A stretch of 5,429 nt of DNA from Clostridia bacterium (lineage in GTDB: Bacteria; Bacillota; Clostridia; Christensenellales; UBA1242): the NCBI GenBank assembly GCA_016290255.1, contig JAEETG010000135.1, forward strand, positions 1 to 5,429, given 5' to 3'. The stretch's first letter is position 1; the number at the start of each line of letters is the position of its first letter. A program made the translations under genes and the position numbers. Below the pieces are notes generated by a model. That model did not search any database. It was given only the letters and a program-made list of their open reading frames with translations, and was not told the DNA's origin. Shown here one piece after another: positions 1 through 5,429 of the stretch.

Positions 1-1
1 A

Positions 2-376
2 TACCATGAAGTAGACTCTAGTGAAATGGCATTTAAGATTGCAGGAAGTATGGCTTTCAAGGAAGCCGCAAAAAATGCAAACCCAGTGCTTCTAGAACCT
101 ATGATGAAAGTCCAAGTTGAAGTGCCAGAAGAATATCTTGGTGACGTTATGGGAGACATAAACCGTCGCCGTGGACAACTTCGCGACATGGAGCTTAAAA
201 ACGGTCAACAGACAATTAATGCCGTTGTACCTCTTGCCGAGATGTTTGGTTACGCAACAGACTTGCGTAGCTTAACACAAGGTCGAGGCATCTTCATTAT
301 GGAGCTTTCGCACTATGATGAAGTTCCAAAATTTATTGCTGACAAAATTGTTGGGCAACGCACTAAGGCCGAGTAA
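2..376 (+). CDS. fusA: Elongation factor G, C-terminal part (5'-truncated by window edge)
   Basis: EF-G is the cytoplasmic GTPase that drives ribosomal translocation and, with ribosome recycling factor, ribosome recycling. Only the last 124 residues are present; the frame is open from position 2, so the gene begins left of the window. The first residues, YHEVDSSEMAFKIAGSMAFK, are the conserved end of domain IV. Domain V follows, with PVLLEPMMKVQVEVPEEYLG, the conserved GDINRRRGQ and AEMFGYATDLRSLTQGRG, and ends with a short HYDEVP tail. I aligned these by eye with E. coli EF-G, and the match is colinear without gaps that suggest damage. The stop at 374-376 lies 37 bp before tuf with no terminator between, as expected for the str operon (rpsL-rpsG-fusA-tuf). 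An internal ATG at 26 is not a start; the preceding codons are conserved EF-G sequence. Confidence 0.97.
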   Translation, partial: YHEVDSSEMAFKIAGSMAFKEAAKNANPVLLEPMMKVQVEVPEEYLGDVMGDINRRRGQLRDMELKNGQQTINAVVPLAEMFGYATDLRSLTQGRGIFIMELSHYDEVPKFIADKIVGQRTKAE

Positions 377-395
377 TTGGCAAAAAAATTAAAAT

Positions 396-402
396 AAGGA
401 GA
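396..402 (+). promoter_or_regulatory. Shine-Dalgarno site of tuf
   Basis: AAGGAGA lies upstream of the tuf ATG at 414 in the fusA-tuf gap. The distance from GGAG to the ATG is about 12 nt, somewhat longer than the usual 5-9, but no better purine run lies closer. The protein alignment fixes the start at MAKAKFERTKPHFN, so the site supports rather than decides the start. Confidence 0.8.
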
Positions 403-413
403 TTAGAAGAATT

Positions 414-1625
414 ATGGCAAAAGCTAAATTCGAAAGAACTAAACCACATTTTAACCTTGGTACAATCGGACACGTTGACCACGGTAAAACAACATTGACA
501 GCTGCTATTACCTCTACACTAGCTGTAAAGGGTTTAGCTCAAGCAAGAGACTATGCCTCAATTGACAACACAAAAGAGGAAAGAGAAAGAGGAATTACAA
601 TCAACACAAGTCACGTTGAGTATGAAACTGCAAAGCGTCACTACGCACACGTTGACTGTCCAGGACACGCAGACTACGTAAAGAACATGATTACTGGTGC
701 TGCTCAAATGGACGGAGCAATCTTGGTTGTTGCTGCAACTGATGGTGTTATGCCACAAACCCGTGAGCACATATTGCTTGCTCGTCAGGTTGGTGTTCCA
801 TCAATCGTTGTATTCGTTAACAAGGTTGACCAACTTCCAGCTGCTGATAAGGATGAACTCCTTGAACTAGTAGAAATGGAACTACGCGACCTTCTAACTG
901 AATACGGATTTGACGGAGACAACACTCCAATTATCTTTGGTTCAGCTGTAAAAGCTTTGGAAGCTGCAACAAAAGGTAATGTTGATGGGGAAGACAGTAA
1001 GTGCATCTTTGAACTTATGGACGCTATCGACAACTACTTCAAAGACCCTGTTCGTGCAACAGACAAACCATTCTTGATGCCTGTTGAAGACGTTTTCACA
1101 ATCACAGGTCGTGGAACCGTTGCAACTGGTAGAGTAGAACGTGGTGTTGTAAAGAACGGAGACACAGTTGAAATCGTTGGAATGGGTCCAACAAAAACTA
1201 CAGTTATCACTGGTGTTGAAATGTTCAGAAAGCTTCTTGACAAAGCTGAAGCTGGAGATAACATTGGTGTACTTCTTCGTGGAATTGAAAGAAAGGACAT
1301 TCAAAGAGGACAAGTTATTTGTGCTCCTAAATCAATCACACCTCACACCCAATTCACTGCAAGCGTATATGTATTGAAGAAGGAAGAAGGTGGAAGATCA
1401 ACTCCTTTCGTTTCAGGATACCGTCCACAATTCTACTTTAGAACAACAGACGTTACAGGAACAATTCAACTCCCTGCAGGTGTTGAAATTGTTATGCCTG
1501 GTGACAACGTTGAAATGAACGTAGAACTAATCACACCAATCGCTATTGAAGAAGGACTTCGTTTTGCTATCCGTGAAGGTGGAAGAACAGTTGGTTCTGG
1601 TGTTGTTTCAAAAATTCTTAAATAA
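414..1625 (+). CDS. tuf: Elongation factor Tu
   Basis: EF-Tu delivers aminoacyl-tRNA to the ribosomal A site as a GTP complex in the cytoplasm. The G domain shows GHVDHGKT (P loop, residues 19-26), switch I ending RGITI with Mg-ligand Thr62, DCPGH (81-85) with catalytic His85, NKVD (136-139) and GSAVKAL (176-182). Domain II starts near KPFLMPVEDVFTITGRGT, and domain III contains GYRPQFYFRTTDVTG and the C-terminal REGGRTVGSGVVSKILK. At 403 aa it is about 7-10 residues longer than E. coli or B. subtilis EF-Tu. By eye, the extra length sits after NKVD (about 3 residues, QLPAADKDE) and after SAVKALE (about 6 residues, near 184-198). The usual switch I IDNAPEE reads IDNTKEE at 50-56. The sites of classical kirromycin-resistance changes that I could place look wild type. 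It follows fusA in one operon and is closed by two terminators, so ribosomal protein genes of the S10 operon do not directly follow. Confidence 0.98.
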   Translation: MAKAKFERTKPHFNLGTIGHVDHGKTTLTAAITSTLAVKGLAQARDYASIDNTKEERERGITINTSHVEYETAKRHYAHVDCPGHADYVKNMITGAAQMDGAILVVAATDGVMPQTREHILLARQVGVPSIVVFVNKVDQLPAADKDELLELVEMELRDLLTEYGFDGDNTPIIFGSAVKALEAATKGNVDGEDSKCIFELMDAIDNYFKDPVRATDKPFLMPVEDVFTITGRGTVATGRVERGVVKNGDTVEIVGMGPTKTTVITGVEMFRKLLDKAEAGDNIGVLLRGIERKDIQRGQVICAPKSITPHTQFTASVYVLKKEEGGRSTPFVSGYRPQFYFRTTDVTGTIQLPAGVEIVMPGDNVEMNVELITPIAIEEGLRFAIREGGRTVGSGVVSKILK

Positions 1626-1656
1626 TTTTTGAAATTCATAACAAATAGTTTTTGGG

Positions 1657-1693
1657 TAAAAATCTCACAAGAAATTGTGGGATTTTTATTTTT
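1657..1693 (+). terminator. Intrinsic terminator 1 after tuf
   Basis: The stem pairs 1657-1670 (taaaaatctcacaa) with 1675-1688 (ttgtgggattttta) around a GAAA tetraloop at 1671-1674. It is 14 bp with a single G-U wobble, and T-rich sequence runs to 1693. It begins 31 bp after the tuf stop and closes the str-operon transcript. The outer A-T pairs merge into the T tract, typical for terminators of A+T-rich bacteria. Confidence 0.9.
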
Positions 1694-1744
1694 AAAACAA
1701 GTTTAACAAAAAAATCCCCCAGAAATTGTGGGATTTTTATTTTT
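1670..1744 (+). repeat. 24-nt exact direct repeat spanning the two terminators
   Basis: Positions 1670-1693 and 1721-1744 are identical over 24 nt, at a 51-bp period. Each copy holds the loop, the right arm and the T tract of one terminator. The left arms differ more (ATCTCACAA against ATCCCCCAG), so only the downstream half is conserved. A local duplication followed by drift, or insertion of a dispersed terminator unit, would explain it. Confidence 0.85.
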
Positions 1745-1745
1745 T
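1710..1745 (+). terminator. Intrinsic terminator 2 after tuf (tandem copy)
   Basis: The stem AAAAATCCC (1710-1718) pairs with GGGATTTTT (1730-1738). Above one C-T mismatch two more pairs (CA/TG) form, with loop GAAAT at 1722-1726. T-rich sequence runs to 1745. The right arm, loop and T tract are identical to those of the first terminator. It probably acts as a backup stop behind the very highly transcribed tuf gene and insulates the lipoprotein gene from readthrough. Confidence 0.85.
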
Positions 1746-1787
1746 CTAAAAAAGTTATTGATTTTATTTTTTAATTTTTGTTTTTTA

Positions 1788-1796
1788 TGTTATACT
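1788..1796 (+). promoter_or_regulatory. Extended -10 promoter of the lipoprotein gene (possibly leaderless)
   Basis: TGTTATACT gives a TGn extension plus TATACT (1791-1796), five of six matches to TATAAT. No good -35 hexamer lies 16-18 bp upstream; TTGATT at 1758-1763 is 27 bp away. With the usual spacing of about 7 nt from the hexamer, transcription would start near 1803, the A of the chosen ATG. The surroundings are very A+T-rich, so a chance match is possible. Confidence 0.5.
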
Positions 1797-1802
1797 AAGA
1801 AC

Positions 1803-4298
1803 ATGGAAAAGAGTCTATTGAAGAAAAAAATCACATATGTTTTGGGATTATGTGCAATTGCACTTTTTTCAATGTTCATGTTTTCAGCGTGTATTTTCAC
1901 GTTAGACACACCAAAAACAACACTTAAGGGAGGAGTGCTTAGTTGGGAGGCCGTTGCTTCTGCAAGCGGCTATAATGTGTCTTTTGAAAAAAATGGATAT
2001 GAACAAATTGTGCAAACAAAAAACACAAAAATAAATATTTCTAATTATATGAGCGAGGTTGGGGAATATAGAATAAAGGTTCAGGCAACCACGAATTCTC
2101 TAATTTGGAACAATTCAGCATATTCAACAGTCATCACAAAAGCAAATGACGGCAACCTTTTAGCTCCAAAAGAGTTTAGGTTAATAACAAAGGCAAACCA
2201 AGTGTCTGTCAGCTTTGAAAACGTGTTCTTGGCAACAAGTTACACAATTCAAATAACCGATCCAATGGATGATCCATTGGAACCAATTGAGGTTGAAGCA
2301 ACAGAAGAAACCGTTGTTTACGAACTGGATATAACAAAATATCTAACCGATGCTGGTGTATATAAGGTTAAAGTTAAAGCAAACAGAGTTCACGAAGAAA
2401 TAATTTCAAGTTCTGAATTCACTGCCGAAAAGACCTACACAAAAACGATAGCATTATATGCTCCAAATGTTGATGTTGTTTATGACGAAAATGGTGAATT
2501 TAACAAACTTGAGATAGATGACGATGGAAGGCTAATACAAGTTGAAGAAGGTGGAAAGGACGTTAGATACAATGAAAAAATCACTTTCAACAGTTCCAGC
2601 ATGGTGGTAACATTAACCGAAGTTGGAAATGCTGCAAAATATATTGTTAGCCTATATGGAACAGATGAGTTGTTTGAAAGCACAACAAATGTTGTGACAA
2701 TTCCAAAATCAAAACTTCCAAAAATAACAACAGACGAAAGTTTGGATGCAACAGCAATTCAAATCATTCACGCACAAGTGAAATCAAGCAGTTTGTTCTA
2801 CAACGCATCAGAATATTCTGATGGATACATTGCAATAAATGTTCCTTTCAACAAAACAAGTCTAAATAAACTAAAAATCAAAAACCCATACTATAATTTT
2901 GTTGGAGATGAAACATTCGACTTTTGTGCCGACACTCAAAGTGAATTGAACACTTTAACATATTTTGCAATGGCAAACAGAATTCCAAAAGTTCACTTCA
3001 TTCAAAACATTGAAAGCACATTAACAAGTGAGAATTTGTCAAGAATGATGAGTGAAGCAAAGAGCACATATTACGAAACACAAAACACAAAATCGTTCAC
3101 AGTAACAGACATTGATGCAACAGGATTAATCCTTTATGTTGAAAACATGGTAACAGGTTCACCAACAGAAACAGCAACCGTTGGCAAAAATGGATACGAC
3201 ACAAACAAGACTCAAGTGAAATATAATGTTATGCAAAACTATTCAACACTTGAGGCAAACAGTGATAAGCGTTATTCGGTTGATGCCGATGAAATAGCAG
3301 CTGATGAAAAAGTTGCTCTCCCAATTTTAAATCAAAAGGCACTAAACAAAACAGTTAATGTTTACACAAGTGACCAACTATATCTTGCTGTTCAGGGCGG
3401 AAACTATCCAATTTTCGTTGGAGACTCACAAGCAAAAGAAATATGGAACAAAGCAGTTGATGTTCTTGTTGGAACAGATGAAACGCTTGGAATAATAGAC
3501 AGCACAATGACCGAAACAGAAAGAGCACTTGCAATTTTTGACTGGGTTTGCTACAACAACAACTATGACTACAACTTGTCATCAAGGTCAAATGAACCAC
3601 TTGTTCAAAGGTTTAGAGGCTTTTATATGGAAGGAATGTTCTTAGATGGTGGTCAAGCAGTTTGTGATGGAATTTCAAAAACATATTCACTTCTTTGCAA
3701 CATGGCAGGAGTTAGATGTTACAAAATGAGTGGAATGGGCACAACAAACACTGGAAGAGAAAGCCACGCATGGAATAGGGTTGGAATCTATAACACCACA
3801 ACAGAAAAATATGACTATTATTTGGTTGACTGCACATGGAACGATAGTTCACTTTCCATAAATGGAACAGAAGAACTTGGTTATGCATTAATTCACAAGA
3901 ACTTCCTAACAAAAGATGATGGAAAACACGAAGAGGCAAATCCAATAAAGATTATTGAAGACTCAGACTATAATTTAAGTACAACTTCATATGATTATTA
4001 TGGCAACAAAACTGTAACTTTAAATGGAACAGATTATGGCCTATTAATCACAAACTCAACAATTTTGGTTGACACACCAGGATATATGAACACACTTGTT
4101 AGCAACCTAAATGCTGAGTATGCAAAAAATGGAAACAAAGGTTTGAACTATCTTGAAATAAAGATCTACAACCTTCACGCTCCAGCATTTGGAGACCCAG
4201 ACAGCAATGTTGGTGCGATTGCTGCTGACGGGCACTGGTATTGTTTTGAAATGGCAAGAGACGGCTCCTACACAACATACTATGTGTTGCACAAATAA
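1803..4298 (+). CDS. Surface lipoprotein with Fn3-like repeats and a transglutaminase-like domain
   Basis: An 831-aa predicted lipoprotein: basic N terminus, hydrophobic segment (about 10-29) and lipobox FSAC, with Cys30 the lipidation site. Three related beta-type repeats follow, each with a W/F-x-x-V-x-x-A-x-x-Y core: near 45-112 (LSWEAVASASGYNVSF), 134-205 (VSFENVFLATSYTIQI) and 268-345 (VTLTEVGNAAKYIVSL). Repeats 1 and 2 also share Y-M/L-S/T-E/D-x-G-x-Y-R/K-I/V-K-V (82-93 and 180-191). I read them as fibronectin type III-like. Residues about 345-565 are unassigned. The transglutaminase-like core (about 569-690) carries Cys621 in GGQAVCDGIS, His655 in ESHAWN and Asp676 in YLVDCTWND, in the order and spacing of the family's papain-like triad. 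It may be a protease, crosslinking enzyme or peptide-binding protein; the substrate is unknown. The C-terminal 140 residues are unassigned. ATG 1803 is chosen because it gives a clean signal peptide; an upstream ATG at 1728 lies inside a terminator. There is no SD before it. Terminators isolate it on both sides. Confidence 0.88.
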   Translation: MEKSLLKKKITYVLGLCAIALFSMFMFSACIFTLDTPKTTLKGGVLSWEAVASASGYNVSFEKNGYEQIVQTKNTKINISNYMSEVGEYRIKVQATTNSLIWNNSAYSTVITKANDGNLLAPKEFRLITKANQVSVSFENVFLATSYTIQITDPMDDPLEPIEVEATEETVVYELDITKYLTDAGVYKVKVKANRVHEEIISSSEFTAEKTYTKTIALYAPNVDVVYDENGEFNKLEIDDDGRLIQVEEGGKDVRYNEKITFNSSSMVVTLTEVGNAAKYIVSLYGTDELFESTTNVVTIPKSKLPKITTDESLDATAIQIIHAQVKSSSLFYNASEYSDGYIAINVPFNKTSLNKLKIKNPYYNFVGDETFDFCADTQSELNTLTYFAMANRIPKVHFIQNIESTLTSENLSRMMSEAKSTYYETQNTKSFTVTDIDATGLILYVENMVTGSPTETATVGKNGYDTNKTQVKYNVMQNYSTLEANSDKRYSVDADEIAADEKVALPILNQKALNKTVNVYTSDQLYLAVQGGNYPIFVGDSQAKEIWNKAVDVLVGTDETLGIIDSTMTETERALAIFDWVCYNNNYDYNLSSRSNEPLVQRFRGFYMEGMFLDGGQAVCDGISKTYSLLCNMAGVRCYKMSGMGTTNTGRESHAWNRVGIYNTTTEKYDYYLVDCTWNDSSLSINGTEELGYALIHKNFLTKDDGKHEEANPIKIIEDSDYNLSTTSYDYYGNKTVTLNGTDYGLLITNSTILVDTPGYMNTLVSNLNAEYAKNGNKGLNYLEIKIYNLHAPAFGDPDSNVGAIAADGHWYCFEMARDGSYTTYYVLHK

Positions 4299-4299
4299 T

Positions 4300-4329
4300 A
4301 AAAAAGATGGTTAAAAAACCATCTTTTTT
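4300..4329. terminator. Bidirectional terminator between convergent genes
   Basis: A perfect 13-bp inverted repeat, AAAAAAGATGGTT at 4300-4312 and AACCATCTTTTTT at 4317-4329, with loop AAAA. The A run on the left and T run on the right give a U tract in transcripts of either direction. It starts 2 bp after the lipoprotein stop and lies 18 bp beyond the stop of the minus-strand gene, so it can end both transcripts. Confidence 0.92.
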
Positions 4330-4346
4330 TATTCACAATATCATAT

Positions 4347-5087
4347 TTATAGTGACATTCCGCCATCAAGAGTTGGCTTTTTGGAGGTTTTCTTATCTGT
4401 AGAGTCCAAATCGGCCTTAAGATCATGATAATATAATGGGTCATTTAGTCTTCTGTCTGTAGTGCTTTCTTTTTCAACTGTGTTTTCAGAAGCTTTTTCT
4501 GGTTCTTCCAAGCCAACAGTAATAACATCTTCTTGTGGGGCGTGTTTCCCCTTTTTTTGTTCATTGTTGTTTTGTCTTGCAAGAATTTCATTTCTCACTT
4601 TTTCTTGTTTGTTAACAACTGCAAAAATTTCTTGGAGATCTCTATATGTAAAATATATTAAATCTCTTGTTTGCTTTTTTTCTATTTTGCTTTCAGTTTT
4701 TAAAAGATCCATTTCATATTTTTTTAATAATAATTTATCTTTAAAGTTTGCTCCATCAATTTGAAGATATTCTCTTTGCGCAAGAAAATTCTCCATAGGG
4801 CAAATGGATATATCAACAATTTTTTTGCCTTTATAAACACCTTCTCCTTGATCTTTTATGTTTTGAACTGCTTGATGGTATTCGTCCAGTGAATCAATGG
4901 AGCCTGTTAATAAGTTATGTGTGTCTGTTATTTTACCAGTTTTAGAAAATTGTGCAGGATTATCGAGCATTGTTCTGTCTCTTGTCAGATATTGAACAGG
5001 AGCAAAACTCATTGTTCCATCTTTATTTTCAACAGATATAACATATGTGTTTCTTTCGTTAAATACGCTGTTAAATATTTTTCCCAT
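4347..5087 (-). CDS. Unrecognised 246-aa cytoplasmic protein
   Basis: I do not recognise this protein. It has no signal peptide or membrane segment and one cysteine (Cys96). Residues 1-112 look like a compact alpha/beta region (YVISVENKDGTMSFAPVQYL, later GVYKGKKIVDISICPMENF). Residues about 115-172 are strongly helical and charged (KDKLLLKKYEMDLLKTESK, RDLIYFTYRDLQEIFAVV), perhaps coiled coil. Residues about 173-246 are rich in E, K, D, N and T and probably disordered, ending LDGGMSL. The gene is real on several grounds: a full promoter (5119-5147), an SD AGAGGTG correctly placed before ATG 5087, a shared terminator at its end and a long open frame. A GTG at 5096 is in frame but forms part of the SD, so the ATG is preferred. 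It is a single-gene unit, convergent with the lipoprotein gene, and its context gives no hint of role. Confidence 0.85.
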   Translation of the reverse strand: MGKIFNSVFNERNTYVISVENKDGTMSFAPVQYLTRDRTMLDNPAQFSKTGKITDTHNLLTGSIDSLDEYHQAVQNIKDQGEGVYKGKKIVDISICPMENFLAQREYLQIDGANFKDKLLLKKYEMDLLKTESKIEKKQTRDLIYFTYRDLQEIFAVVNKQEKVRNEILARQNNNEQKKGKHAPQEDVITVGLEEPEKASENTVEKESTTDRRLNDPLYYHDLKADLDSTDKKTSKKPTLDGGMSL

Positions 5088-5093
5088 AATTTT

Positions 5094-5100
5094 CACCTCT
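5094..5100 (-). promoter_or_regulatory. Shine-Dalgarno site that decides the start of the minus-strand gene
   Basis: On the minus strand AGAGGTG (5100 to 5094) is followed by six bases and ATG at 5087-5085, ideal spacing. The last three bases of this SD are the in-frame GTG that would otherwise add three residues (M-K-I) to the protein. Nothing SD-like stands at the right distance before the GTG, so ATG 5087 is the start. Confidence 0.85.
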
Positions 5101-5118
5101 ATAATATTTTATAGCCAT

Positions 5119-5147
5119 ATTTTAACACACTTTGCTTATTTGGTCAA
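5119..5147 (-). promoter_or_regulatory. Sigma-A-type promoter of the minus-strand gene
   Basis: Reading the minus strand, TTGACC (5147-5142) is followed by a 17-bp spacer and TAAAAT (5124-5119), preceded by TGT to give an extended -10 (TGnTAAAAT). Each hexamer has five of six consensus matches. The predicted start near 5112 gives a 5' UTR of about 25 nt containing the SD. Confidence 0.85.
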
Positions 5148-5371
5148 ATAAAAATATGTGGGAAAAATCGTTTGGAAGTGTGCTTAGATATAAAGAATAA
5201 TAGCTTATATATACTATATATATAATATAAATATATAATAAAGAGCACTAAAAGGTTGTAAAAAAGCATAAAAAACACCCAAAAAAGTGTGACACACACG
5301 GTAGAGTGTCGAAAAATAGGGCATTTTTGGGCAAAAATTAGCAAAAATCTTTAAATTTTTTTAAAAAGTTG
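5148..5371. other. A+T-rich noncoding gap between divergent promoters
   Basis: No convincing gene is seen in the whole 5088-5429 interval. This part holds an almost pure A/T tract (5205-5242) and a short, imperfect GACAC...GTGTC inverted repeat (5291-5310). It also has two GCAAAAAT direct repeats near 5333-5348 and A/T tracts just upstream of the right-hand promoter. A minus-strand open frame here (5144-5344) begins with TTG, lacks an SD and encodes low-complexity F/Y/I/L sequence, so it is not called. I see no consensus DnaA box, tRNA or phage attachment site. Confidence 0.7.
5205..5242. repeat. Alternating A/T low-complexity tract
   Basis: This 38-bp stretch is A/T apart from a single C at 5214, mostly TATA-type steps. 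Such DNA melts or bends easily and may contain spurious TATAAT matches (one at 5221-5226 without a matching -35). It is not a clean tandem repeat with a fixed unit. Confidence 0.75.
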
Positions 5372-5400
5372 TTGACTTGACTTATATATTTCAGTATAAT
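5348..5400 (+). promoter_or_regulatory. Near-consensus promoter with UP-like element at right edge
   Basis: TTGACT (5372-5377, five of six) is separated by exactly 17 bp from a perfect TATAAT (5395-5400). Just upstream, 5353-5366 reads AAATTTTTTTAAAA, close to the T-tract/A-tract part of the UP-element consensus at the expected distance. TTGACT occurs again, overlapping, at 5377-5382, but with a 12-bp spacer it cannot serve this -10. The start should be near 5407. The transcribed unit lies beyond the window; such strength is common for stable RNA and highly expressed genes but does not identify it. Confidence 0.87.
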
Positions 5401-5406
5401 GACATT

Positions 5407-5427
5407 GTATCCTCATAAAGAGGATGC
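5407..5427 (+). other. Hairpin at the predicted 5' end of the right-edge transcript
   Basis: GTATCCTC (5407-5414) pairs with GAGGATGC (5420-5427) around loop ATAAA: eight pairs including one T-G wobble. It starts at or next to the predicted transcription start, so the RNA would begin in a stem. It could be a 5'-stabilising hairpin, the first helix of a structured leader, or part of a noncoding RNA. I could not match it to a riboswitch, T-box or known ncRNA, and only 23 nt of transcript are visible. Confidence 0.55.
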
Positions 5428-5429
5428 CA

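Noticed and set aside
558..1313. Open frames antisense to tuf
   Set aside because: They are by-products of tuf codon use; their predicted products are serine- and cysteine-rich without domains, and no promoter or SD supports them.
1596..1601. Ser395 in GRTVGSGVV of EF-Tu as a possible kirromycin-resistance change
   Set aside because: The known site (Ala375 of E. coli mature EF-Tu) corresponds to the Ala in RFAIREGG, which is unchanged here; Ser at the other position is common in Gram-positive EF-Tu.
1728..1802. Upstream ATG at 1728 extending the lipoprotein by 25 residues
   Set aside because: It lies in the arm of terminator 2, upstream of the likely promoter, lacks an SD, and would add a second hydrophobic stretch before a good lipoprotein signal peptide that starts at 1803.
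5088..5096. GTG start at 5096 for the minus-strand gene
   Set aside because: The GTG is the end of the SD AGAGGTG that serves ATG 5087; it has no SD of its own.
4462..5114. Plus-strand open frames opposite the 246-aa gene
   Set aside because: They mirror the minus-strand codons and lack SD sites; the minus-strand gene has full expression signals.
5281..5299. Possible minus-strand terminator (GTGTG-TGT-CACAC followed by six T)
   Set aside because: The stem is only 5 bp, and no upstream minus-strand gene is visible to need it.
5144..5344. Minus-strand 66-residue open frame
   Set aside because: It begins with TTG, has no SD, overlaps the -35 of the minus-strand promoter at its end and encodes low-complexity F/Y/I/L residues expected from A/T-rich DNA.
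5424..5429. ATG right after AGAGG as a start of the right-edge gene
   Set aside because: The SD-like AGAGG directly abuts the ATG with no spacer, and both are inside the hairpin stem.

Overview
The window looks like chromosomal DNA from a low-GC bacterium, most likely an uncultured Bacillota (Clostridia-like, possibly gut-associated). This rests on the A+T-rich noncoding DNA, canonical sigma-A-type promoters and Shine-Dalgarno (SD) sites, EF-G and EF-Tu of ordinary bacterial type, and a style of surface lipoprotein (Fn3-like repeats plus a transglutaminase-like domain) that I associate with such genomes. Phylum is a reasonable inference; anything finer is a guess.

Layout. (1) Positions 2-1625 are the end of a str-type operon: the last 124 codons of fusA (EF-G) and a complete tuf (EF-Tu, 403 aa), both on the plus strand, 37 bp apart. 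(2) Positions 1626-1802 hold two tandem intrinsic terminators whose downstream halves are an exact 24-nt repeat, then an extended -10 promoter. (3) Positions 1803-4298, plus strand, encode an 831-aa lipoprotein with three Fn3-like repeats and a transglutaminase-like domain with a visible Cys-His-Asp triad. (4) Positions 4300-4329 form a hairpin flanked by A and T tracts, able to terminate both convergent genes. (5) Positions 4347-5087, minus strand, encode a 246-aa cytoplasmic protein I do not recognise, with a clear promoter and SD. (6) Positions 5088-5429 contain no convincing gene: the minus-strand promoter, an almost pure A/T tract, and at the right edge a near-consensus plus-strand promoter whose transcript would begin with a small hairpin. 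What that promoter drives lies outside the window.

The genes do not form one system. fusA and tuf are translation housekeeping genes. The lipoprotein gene is isolated by terminators on both sides and has its own promoter. The minus-strand gene is a separate single-gene unit. The points most worth checking are the apparently leaderless start of the lipoprotein gene, the unrecognised minus-strand protein, the repeated terminator geometry after tuf, the divergent EF-Tu G-domain loops, and the strong promoter cut off by the right edge. I see no strong evidence of a new defence, mobile or RNA-based system.
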